Below are positions 40,826 through 48,531 of a DNA stretch of 64,000 bases, in pieces. The stretch is from contig CP073041.1 of the NCBI GenBank assembly GCA_025370055.1, positions 4,558,272-4,622,271 on the forward strand, read 5' to 3'. This DNA is from Woronichinia naegeliana WA131. Lineage in GTDB: Bacteria; Cyanobacteriota; Cyanobacteriia; Cyanobacteriales; Microcystaceae. Each line of letters opens with the position of its first letter. Position 1 is the stretch's first letter. The notes below the pieces were generated by a model that made no database searches, had not been told where the DNA came from, and saw only the letters and a program-made list of their open reading frames with translations. A program made the position numbers and the translations under genes.

Positions 40826-41899
40826 ATGAAGCATCTAATCAACGAACATATTAGAGCATTAAATCCTCCTAAAGCTGACTTATTGAATCACGACAGAGGC
40901 GTTTTTTTGGACAAAAGTGAGTTGCCCTATGGCCCGTCTCCTCTCGTCATCCAAGAAATGATCAAGGCCGCAACGACAGTTAACAGATATCCAGAAATTT
41001 TGCATCATTCTCTGCGGGCTGCAATCGCTAATTATACTAATAGTAGAAAGGAACAAATTTTTGTAGGAAATGGCTCAGATGCTATCATTGAATTATTGCT
41101 CAAGATTTTTGTTAAATTCGGCGAGAATGTTTTAATTCCGATTCCAACGTTTTTTGTTTATCAATACGCAACGAAAATTGTTGGTGGTAATCCAATTTTT
41201 GTTAATAGATTAGATGACTTTAGATTAGACGTTCCTAGTCTTTTACAGAAAGTTACCCCTGAAGTAAAACTTATTTTTATTGCTAATCCGAATAATCCTA
41301 CCGCTAATTATGTCTCACGAGAGATTATTCTCAAAATCCTTAATGAAGTGGATTGCATTGTAGTTGTGGATGAATGCTATTATGAATTCTGCCAAGAAAC
41401 GGTAATAGACCTAGTTGATCAATATCCTAATTTGGTCGTTTTGCGTAGTTTTTCAAAAAGTTTTGGTTTGGCTGGACTTAGGGTAGGTTATGGTATTGCT
41501 AATGAAACAATAATTGATTATCTTTATCGAGTTGCCAAACCATTTTCGGTCAATGCGATCGCCCTTGCTGCTGCTGTTGTTGCCTTAAAAGACATAGATT
41601 ATGTAAGTTCCAATATTCAAAAAATCTGTCAAGAAAGAGAAATTATGGCAAAGAATCTAGCGCAATTGGGTTGTTTTGTATATCCATCATCTACCAACTT
41701 CTTGTTTATGGGAACCCATTCATTAGGGATTCCATCAAGACAGTTGGTTCAAGCACTTCAAGACAAGCAAATTTTTGTTCAGGATTGTGGTTTGCAAGCT
41801 GGTTTAGATGAATATTGTTTTAAAATTTCGATTGGTACTCCTGCGGATAATCAGGCTTTAATTAAAGGTATGAAGGAAGTTCTTCAAATGGCTCCATAG
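40826..41899 (+). CDS. HisC-like PLP aminotransferase
   Basis: The protein has 357 residues of the histidinol-phosphate aminotransferase family (class I/II fold). Visible: LPYGPSPLVIQ, GNGSDAIIELLLKIF near 74, IFIANPNNPTANY near 152, VVDECYYEF near 185, and the PLP-Lys motif RSFSKSFGLAGLRVGYG near 210. Such enzymes often act on aromatic 2-oxo acids. The Hph pathway ends in a 2-oxo acid that needs a transaminase, and none is encoded in the hph operon, so this gene, downstream of aptE in the same direction, is a good candidate for making homophenylalanine or homotyrosine. It may equally be an ordinary histidine-pathway paralogue. A 218-base repeat-bearing gap separates it from aptE. Confidence 0.8.
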   Translation: MKHLINEHIRALNPPKADLLNHDRGVFLDKSELPYGPSPLVIQEMIKAATTVNRYPEILHHSLRAAIANYTNSRKEQIFVGNGSDAIIELLLKIFVKFGENVLIPIPTFFVYQYATKIVGGNPIFVNRLDDFRLDVPSLLQKVTPEVKLIFIANPNNPTANYVSREIILKILNEVDCIVVVDECYYEFCQETVIDLVDQYPNLVVLRSFSKSFGLAGLRVGYGIANETIIDYLYRVAKPFSVNAIALAAAVVALKDIDYVSSNIQKICQEREIMAKNLAQLGCFVYPSSTNFLFMGTHSLGIPSRQLVQALQDKQIFVQDCGLQAGLDEYCFKISIGTPADNQALIKGMKEVLQMAP

Positions 41900-41911
41900 G
41901 CGATCACAGTT

Positions 41912-43621
41912 TTAAAAATCAGACAGAGGAATGATGCCACAAGTTTGAACTTTGGTTAAAACGAGATGAAGTTGCCATAATAACCAATGGCCGACCCGCC
42001 AGCAAGCCAGGGACTTTTGACTGTCAGAGAGTGGGAAGGATGAGTGACAACAATTTTCTTCAAAAATTAGCCAATGAACGGGTAAATGACCCAGGGGGGC
42101 ATTAGGTTCTAGCTCAAAGTTTAGTTGTTCATAATTGAGCCATTGACCTTCTTTACGCCAGCCCAGGCGATCGCCGAGTTTCTTTTTAGTTTCATAATCT
42201 ACCAGACCACCGAGGCTAGACCAAATAGTTTGCTGAATACTAAAACCAAAATGACCATTGCTGTAATGAAGCCAAAGTTGATCAATTTTTTTGAGTTCTA
42301 AACAAGGGAATTGAGCAATATCTTCGGGATAAACCTCATTCCAGTAAGCTTTATTTAAAATTTTTAATAATAGTTTAGTAGTTTGGCGATCGGCCTCTTG
42401 CCACTGATGCTTTTTAAGCAAATCTTGTAATTGATGATAATCAGAATCCGCCAATTTTTGAGTTAAGCTATTTGGGGAATTGTGGTTATTTTGAGAATTT
42501 TTTGGAGGATAAAATTTCTGAGTATTTTTTTGATTGGATTGAGAGACAACTATCTCTAAGGGTTTTTTAGGTATAATTTTCGGTATAAATTGTTGTTGAT
42601 GGGCAAGTTGTTCTCCTAGATAGTTGGATAATTTATTAATCGTTTGTTCTAGGGGAATAAATTGTTCTACCCATTCACTTTCATTTAATAGGCGATCGCT
42701 TAATTGGGAATATAAAAAAGCGTCTTTTAATCTCGTTTCTTTCTCATAACCTGCCACCATAAAATTGAGAAAAAACTCAGAAGCAATTTCGGAATCTTCC
42801 ATTTCCAAGCTATCAGGTTGAGTTTGAAAAATATTATCTACCAGATATTTAATTTCTCCGACCGTTGCATAAAATTCTTGATCTACCTTAATAACTTCTT
42901 CTATCAGTAATTGAAAAGGAGCAAAATAGTTCTGTAGATAGGTTTCAAAATTAGTAGCATTTTGAGCAAGATCAGCAATTTCTTGGCGAACCCGTTGGGA
43001 TTTAAGTTGATAATGATTTAATTCTTCATAAATTTTTAGTTCTTGAATAATTGCCTGCACAATTTCCTTTTGTTTTTGAGTATCTTCCGCTAATTTTTTA
43101 ACACCTTCCCCCAATAATTTGGTCTTTTCCAACATCAAAAATGAAGTTTTACCTAATAGCACAATTGCCCGAAAATTTTCCTGTTTTTCGAGTTTGAGTT
43201 GATGAAGAATTTTTTGATTATTGTTATTTTTAATTTCTAGTTTAATCCGTTCATAGTCTAAGATTTTCAACTCCTGATACTTTTGAGCAAAGAGAGCTTT
43301 GAGATTATCACTGAGTTTGAGCAAAAAATGATAATAACTGTCTTGATAGGTTTCTAGTCCATTAATTAAAAAACTATAGTCTTTAACTAATAACTGAGTC
43401 TCAAGGAAAATTTCCTGTTGAGTAATTTTTTCTTTTCGTTTAACGATCTTGCCAAAATAATAATAGTAGCGAATTCCTTCTTGAATTAATTTTCGACGTT
43501 CCTTAATCGTTTTCTGAAAATTTTTTAAACGTCTATTTTGAAAAACAGGCAATTGATAGCTCTGCTCATAGATAGCAATTTTCTTATAGGTGATTAACTG
43601 TTGAGGATTTTTAGTTAACAT
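41912..43621 (-). CDS. GUN4-domain protein with long N-terminal coiled coil
   Basis: The protein has 569 residues. Residues 1-350 are Lys/Glu/Gln/Leu-rich and mostly helical, with coiled coils (for example KLLGEGVKKLAEDTQKQKEI). A low-complexity Asn/Ser/Gln linker follows near 360-388. Residues about 390-540 are a GUN4 domain: DYHQLQDLLKKHQWQEADRQ, FPCLELKKIDQLWLHYSNGH, FGFSIQQTIWSSLGG. GUN4 binds porphyrins and stimulates Mg-chelatase in chlorophyll synthesis; cyanobacteria carry extra GUN4 fusions of unknown role. It ends 12 bases from the convergent aminotransferase stop, at the meeting point of the two peptide loci. No link to peptide synthesis is evident. Confidence 0.8.
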   Translation of the reverse strand: MLTKNPQQLITYKKIAIYEQSYQLPVFQNRRLKNFQKTIKERRKLIQEGIRYYYYFGKIVKRKEKITQQEIFLETQLLVKDYSFLINGLETYQDSYYHFLLKLSDNLKALFAQKYQELKILDYERIKLEIKNNNNQKILHQLKLEKQENFRAIVLLGKTSFLMLEKTKLLGEGVKKLAEDTQKQKEIVQAIIQELKIYEELNHYQLKSQRVRQEIADLAQNATNFETYLQNYFAPFQLLIEEVIKVDQEFYATVGEIKYLVDNIFQTQPDSLEMEDSEIASEFFLNFMVAGYEKETRLKDAFLYSQLSDRLLNESEWVEQFIPLEQTINKLSNYLGEQLAHQQQFIPKIIPKKPLEIVVSQSNQKNTQKFYPPKNSQNNHNSPNSLTQKLADSDYHQLQDLLKKHQWQEADRQTTKLLLKILNKAYWNEVYPEDIAQFPCLELKKIDQLWLHYSNGHFGFSIQQTIWSSLGGLVDYETKKKLGDRLGWRKEGQWLNYEQLNFELEPNAPLGHLPVHWLIFEENCCHSSFPLSDSQKSLACWRVGHWLLWQLHLVLTKVQTCGIIPLSDF

Positions 43622-43650
43622 AGCTATCTTAAGCAGACAAAAATTTTAAC

Positions 43651-43680
43651 TACCCCCTCATCGTCTTTGAAAAGGGGGTA
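43651..43680 (-). terminator. Intrinsic-terminator-like hairpin
   Basis: TACCCCCT pairs with AGGGGGTA around a 14-base loop, just after the stop of the membrane-protein gene and followed on the minus strand by GTTAAAATTTTT. The stem also resembles a C-rich palindromic repeat seen at 52413. Confidence 0.55.
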
Positions 43681-43687
43681 ATAGATT

Positions 43688-44074
43688 CTAAACATTTTCA
43701 ATAACAACCGTTTGAGGCACTTCGGGCGTTGGCTCGGTCGCTGTTTTGTCTGGCTGTACTGTCTGGTTTTGATGATCAGTCAAGTGTTTTTTAATTTTAA
43801 ATTTGAGGTCATTCGTAAGAGGTAAACCATCAATTTCAGCAAATAGACTTTCCAGAGATTCTTTTTTGCTCCGCTCCACATAAAGGGCATTCAGAACCGC
43901 TTCAATCCCATATTGGGCGATCGCATCTCCCAAAATAGAAACCAACCCCATCGCCCCAATCCCCATAAAAATAACAAAGGGTTGTCCGAGGGTTAGAATC
44001 AGAATAATGACAGCAAAAATAGCAGAAGCTAGATAAGTACCTGTCACCTTTTTAATAATGTTGTCAAGTTCCAT
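43688..44074 (-). CDS. Small membrane protein, hypothetical
   Basis: The protein has 128 residues from ATG 44074, chosen over an in-frame GTG three codons upstream because GAGGTGA lies 5 bases before this ATG. Two hydrophobic segments at about 10-30 (TYLASAIFAVIILILTLG) and 32-52 (VIFMGIGAMGLVSILG) should span the membrane. The soluble C-terminal part is charged helix (RSKKESLESLFAEIDGLPL, KFKIKKHL) followed by a Pro/Thr/Glu-rich tail. I do not recognise the family. It lies upstream of the GUN4 gene on the same strand with a terminator-like hairpin between them. Confidence 0.65.
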   Translation of the reverse strand: MELDNIIKKVTGTYLASAIFAVIILILTLGQPFVIFMGIGAMGLVSILGDAIAQYGIEAVLNALYVERSKKESLESLFAEIDGLPLTNDLKFKIKKHLTDHQNQTVQPDKTATEPTPEVPQTVVIENV

Positions 44075-44132
44075 TGAAATCACCTCAAATCTTTAGCTGG
44101 TGGTAAGTTTAATTGTAACGAATAATCTGAGC

Positions 44133-44252
44133 TTAGTCTGTTGGTTTATCCTTGTCGAGTAAATCCTGAAGAAAAATTTCAAGACTTTTAGGACGATAAT
44201 CAGAACAAGCCTTCAATCGTCTCACCACACTAAGTAGATGGTTCTCCTCCAT
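44133..44252 (-). CDS. Possible 39-residue ORF
   Basis: ATG GAG GAG begins a frame reading MEENHLLSVVRRLKACSDYR, PKSLEIFLQDLLDKDKPTD, then TAA. GAGAGG lies 2 bases before the ATG. The composition looks protein-like (amphipathic helix, charged end) and it fills an otherwise empty 218-base gap between mcnE and the membrane-protein gene. It could also be a relic of a longer gene. No family recognised. Confidence 0.35.
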   Translation of the reverse strand: MEENHLLSVVRRLKACSDYRPKSLEIFLQDLLDKDKPTD

Positions 44253-44301
44253 GCCTCTCAGGTTATTCAACTATTAGCCAAAAAATAGCACAGTATGGGG
44301 C

Positions 44302-47300
44302 TTAAATGTTTACTTGTGACTGCTCAAGGCAAACTTTTAGCTCTTCGGCTAAAACCTGGACATGGGGTTCCACCATAATGGTAACATGATTACCCAGTAC
44401 AAAATGAATATCCACTGCTTCCGTAGAAAACTCACTCCAGCCGAAGGATAAATCCTCAGAACACTCAGCAACTAACTCACGATTGGGATCATCGGGTAAA
44501 TCCTCGTTAGCGCGTAGAATCGTAATTTTGCTGGGATAAATTTGTTTAGGGAGATAATCAACTAAACATAAACAGCTAGTTTTATAGGCTTGTACAATAT
44601 TTTCAAGTTGCGTAGTTTTCGCATTAGGAGGAAGCATATTCGCCATTTTAAAAAAGTTTAAAACGTATTTTAATTGTTCCTCCACAGTCAAGGATTGAAG
44701 GGTTTCATAGGAAATATCTACAGTTTTATCTAAATAAATTTCTATACCTTTGCTTACTTCCGCTAACCACCTCGCATGATCCCAATTAATATAATCAAGC
44801 AACATTTGCTTATCTTTATAAGTTGGGGCTGAGGAATCAATGATGGCTAGTAATGCCACTTTTTGACCCTGCTTAACTAACTGTTGAGCCATTTCAAAAA
44901 CCACATTGCCCCCATAGGAATGTCCCCCTAAAAAGTAAGGGCCTTGGGGCTGTAAATCTTGGATGGCTTGAATATAAATACTAGCGATCACCTCAATCTG
45001 AGTGATTTCTCCCAACTGTTGATAGAGATCATTTTCAAAACTATAAAAAGGCTGATCTTTTCCTAAATAACGTCCTAGATGGTAAAAATAAAAGGGTCGT
45101 CCTCCAGCCCCTGGAACACAGAAAAAAGGTGGCTTGGAACCATTGGGTTGAATGGGGACTAAACAAGACTCACTAGAGTTATCTGAATCGGTTTGGAGAA
45201 TGGTCGCTAACTGTTCAATAGTTGGGTTTTGAAACAGTGTTGTTAAGGCAATTTCTTTGCCAAACTGTTCTTTAATTTGGGTCGTTAAATAGGGAGCCAA
45301 AAGGGAGTGACCACCAAGGTCAAAAAAGTTATCCCGAACGCCAATTTTGTCGATTTTTAAAACTTTTGACCAAATTTGTACTAAGCTTAATTCTAACTGA
45401 TTACGCGCTTCAATGAATCTGTCTGAATCTTTGGGGTTACTAGGAGCCTGTAACGCACGGCGATCAATTTTTCCGTTAGCGGTTAAGGGCAAAAATTCCA
45501 GCATCACAAAGGCACTCGGAACCATGTAACCAGGCAATTTATGGGTCAGGAACTGACGCAAATCGCCACTTGTGATTGTCACCCCTGGTTTTGGCACAAT
45601 GTAGGCAACTAACCGCTTGTCTCCTGGATTGTCTTCACGAACAATCACACAAGCCGACTGTACATCTTCATTTTGACCGATTATAGCCTCAATTTCCCCC
45701 AATTCAATGCGAAAACCGCGAATTTTCACCTGATTGTCAATCCGCCCGATATATTCAATATTACCATCAGGCAAATAACGAGCTAAATCTCCCGTTTTAT
45801 AAAGGGTATCCCCTGCCAAAAAGGGATTAGAAATAAACTTTTCACGGGTCAAAGCTAACTGATTTAAATAACCCCTGGCGACACTCGCTCCTCCTACATG
45901 AATTTCCCCAGAAACTCCAACTGGTACTGGTTGTAAATTGCGATCAAACAAGTAAACTTTTCTGTCTCCAATGGGTTTCCCAATGGGAATAGAAGCTAGA
46001 TTTTCATCTAGTTGTTTAGAAATAGGATAACAACAGGTAAATACAGTACATTCTGATGGGCCATAACCATTAATAATTTGGGTTTTAGGTAATAAGGCTA
46101 AACCGCGACGAACATGAGCAACAGACAGAGTTTCTCCACCAGTTATTAGTTGTTTAACGCCTAATAAAGATTCTGGCATTGTGTCAATCATTAGATTAAA
46201 TAACGCGCAAGTTAGCCAGAGAATGTTCACCCCTTCTTCTTTGATAATTTTACTCAGGTCTTCAGGTGTAATAACATTACCAGGATAAAGCACACAACGC
46301 CCCCCCAAAAGTAAGGGAGTCCATAATTCTAGGGTTAAGGCATCCCAAGAAATTGAGGAATGTTGTAGCCAAATTTGGTGAGCATCAAGCTGGACATAAT
46401 CAACCCCAAATATAAAACCGATGATGTTACGATGGATGACTTCCGTTCCTTTGGGGGTTCCCGTCGAACCTGATGTATAGATAATGTAGGCTAAGTTGTT
46501 TGGAGTAACTTTACTTGCGATATTTTCTGGCGAATATTGGGTAATACTTTCCCATTTTGACTCAATATCTACCAGCCTTTGACTGTTATTAACTGGGAGT
46601 CGATCAGATAAATGGTTTTGAGTGAGGATAATAGAACATTGTACATTTTCGATCATGAAAGCCAATCTTTCTGAGGGATAAGCAATATCTAGAGGAACAT
46701 AAGCTGCCCCTGCTTTAAGAATGGCTAAAATTGCTATTACCATTAAAGGAGATCTTTCAATACAAACCCCGATCTTGTCCTCTAATTTAAGCTCCAAAGA
46801 TTGTAAATAATGGGCTAATTGATTTGCACGACTATTCAATTCATCGTAAGTCAGTTGTTGACCTTCAAAAACCACTGCGATCGCATCAGGGGTGCGTTCT
46901 ACCTGTTCCTCAAATAACTGATGAATACATTTATAATGGGAATAATCTGTTTGAGTTTCGTTCCACGATGCCAACAGTTGATGACGTTCTGCATCACTCA
47001 ACATCCGTAACTCAAAAATTCCGAGGCTGGGATTAGCGGCGATCGCGGTTAAGAGATTTTGAAAATGTTGCCCCATTTGGGTAATAGTGCTGGCAGCAAA
47101 TAAATCCGTGCTGTAGCACCAAACCGCCTCTAAACGATCAGAAACTTCCCAAAAATTGACTTCTAAATCAAATCGAGCTTTAGTATCAATCGGTAAAGGC
47201 AAATTCTCGATTTTTAAGCCCGACAAACTGCCCTCTGATTGGGGAGTATTTTGCAGAGAAAACATCACCTGTACCAAAGGATTACGGCTTAAATCACGGT

Positions 47301-48531
47301 CTAATTGTAACCTTTCTACTAACATTTCAAAGGGCAAATCTTGATGAGCATAGGCTGATAGGGTCGTTTGCTTTACTCGCTCTAATAACGCCAGAAAACT
47401 GGGATTTCCCGATAGATCGCCCCTTAAAGCCAAAGTATTCGCAAAAAAGCCCATCAATTTCTCGATCGCGGAACTATTCCGATTAGCGATCGGAGAACCC
47501 ACCACCACATCCAATTGACCACTATAACGAGAAATTAGGACAAAAAAAGCCGCCAGTAAAGTCATAAATAGGGTTGCCCCTGAATCTTGGCTTAACTGTT
47601 TAAGACGTTGCGTTAAATCTCGATCCAGTCGAAAAACCGCTCCATCACCTCGGAAACTAGGAATAGGGGGACGGGGATAATCCGTCGGCAGTTCTAAGAC
47701 AGTCGGCGCATCGGTCAATTGTTCTCGCCAGTAATTAAGTTGACGCTCCAAGACTTCACCTGTGAGCCATTGACGTTGCCACACCGCAAAATCGGCGTAC
47801 TGGATAGATAATTCAGCGAGAGGGGAAGGTAAACCCTGGACAAAGGCCGCATAAAGTTGAGATAATTCACCGAAAAAGATGCTCAGAGACCAACCATCGT
47901 AAATAATATGGTGCATCTTCAACAGCAATACATACTCTTGAGAACTCAGTTTAAGTAACCTAAATTGAACTAATGATTCCTCTGCTAGATCGAAGGGTTT
48001 GAGTGAAAGGGCGATCGCAATTTCCCGCAGACGCTCTGTTTGTTTTTCTGTTGATAAATCCTGTAAATCTTGAAGGGGTAAACTAACGGGTGAAGGGGGA
48101 GCAATGCGCTGAATCGGTTGCCCTTCTACCATCGGAAAAGTGGTTCTTAAAACTTCGTGACGGCGAATCAGTTCACTGAGACTTTGTTCTAAAGCCAACA
48201 GATTCAGGGTTCCTTCTAACCGTAGAGCTTCTAACAAATTATAGGAATGACTATCGGGGGAAAGTTGGTGTAAAAACCAGAGTCGCTGTTGAGCAAAAGA
48301 AAGGGGTAAGTCCTGATCCCGTGACACAGGAATAATCTCTAACTCAACCGTATTAGTCGGGATTTGTGCGGCTTTTAAAAAGTCCAGAATTTCAGTTTTT
48401 TGAGCCGCGATCGCCGCTTTAATTTCCGTCGTCATGGCCCCCTTGGGAGCTTGATAACGGAGTTTTTCTTCTTCAATCCACAGTTTAATCTCTAAACCCT
48501 TCAAATAAGATAAAAATTCTACTACTTTCAC
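44302..48531 (-). CDS. mcnE: Cyanopeptolin-type terminal synthetase (docking-C-A-PCP-TE), Val-type
   Basis: The protein has 1409 residues. Residues 1-55 are a TubC-type docking domain (LSYLKGLEIKLWIEEEKLRY). C domain HHIIYDGWS near 206; A domain TSGSTGTPKG near 684; PCP LGGHSLLAPY near 1068; thioesterase with GHSYGG near 1202, AIIDSSAP and the His of LGNHVTIMVEPH near 1384. Pocket residues D-A-L-W-I-G-G-V-F predict Val (or Ile), the residue that closes the cyanopeptolin ring by an ester to Thr. The ATG overlaps the halogenase stop as ATGA. Gene order four-module synthetase, halogenase, terminal module is that of the Microcystis mcn and Anabaena apd loci, but no transporter gene follows here. 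Confidence 0.88.
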   Translation of the reverse strand: MKVVEFLSYLKGLEIKLWIEEEKLRYQAPKGAMTTEIKAAIAAQKTEILDFLKAAQIPTNTVELEIIPVSRDQDLPLSFAQQRLWFLHQLSPDSHSYNLLEALRLEGTLNLLALEQSLSELIRRHEVLRTTFPMVEGQPIQRIAPPSPVSLPLQDLQDLSTEKQTERLREIAIALSLKPFDLAEESLVQFRLLKLSSQEYVLLLKMHHIIYDGWSLSIFFGELSQLYAAFVQGLPSPLAELSIQYADFAVWQRQWLTGEVLERQLNYWREQLTDAPTVLELPTDYPRPPIPSFRGDGAVFRLDRDLTQRLKQLSQDSGATLFMTLLAAFFVLISRYSGQLDVVVGSPIANRNSSAIEKLMGFFANTLALRGDLSGNPSFLALLERVKQTTLSAYAHQDLPFEMLVERLQLDRDLSRNPLVQVMFSLQNTPQSEGSLSGLKIENLPLPIDTKARFDLEVNFWEVSDRLEAVWCYSTDLFAASTITQMGQHFQNLLTAIAANPSLGIFELRMLSDAERHQLLASWNETQTDYSHYKCIHQLFEEQVERTPDAIAVVFEGQQLTYDELNSRANQLAHYLQSLELKLEDKIGVCIERSPLMVIAILAILKAGAAYVPLDIAYPSERLAFMIENVQCSIILTQNHLSDRLPVNNSQRLVDIESKWESITQYSPENIASKVTPNNLAYIIYTSGSTGTPKGTEVIHRNIIGFIFGVDYVQLDAHQIWLQHSSISWDALTLELWTPLLLGGRCVLYPGNVITPEDLSKIIKEEGVNILWLTCALFNLMIDTMPESLLGVKQLITGGETLSVAHVRRGLALLPKTQIINGYGPSECTVFTCCYPISKQLDENLASIPIGKPIGDRKVYLFDRNLQPVPVGVSGEIHVGGASVARGYLNQLALTREKFISNPFLAGDTLYKTGDLARYLPDGNIEYIGRIDNQVKIRGFRIELGEIEAIIGQNEDVQSACVIVREDNPGDKRLVAYIVPKPGVTITSGDLRQFLTHKLPGYMVPSAFVMLEFLPLTANGKIDRRALQAPSNPKDSDRFIEARNQLELSLVQIWSKVLKIDKIGVRDNFFDLGGHSLLAPYLTTQIKEQFGKEIALTTLFQNPTIEQLATILQTDSDNSSESCLVPIQPNGSKPPFFCVPGAGGRPFYFYHLGRYLGKDQPFYSFENDLYQQLGEITQIEVIASIYIQAIQDLQPQGPYFLGGHSYGGNVVFEMAQQLVKQGQKVALLAIIDSSAPTYKDKQMLLDYINWDHARWLAEVSKGIEIYLDKTVDISYETLQSLTVEEQLKYVLNFFKMANMLPPNAKTTQLENIVQAYKTSCLCLVDYLPKQIYPSKITILRANEDLPDDPNRELVAECSEDLSFGWSEFSTEAVDIHFVLGNHVTIMVEPHVQVLAEELKVCLEQSQVNI

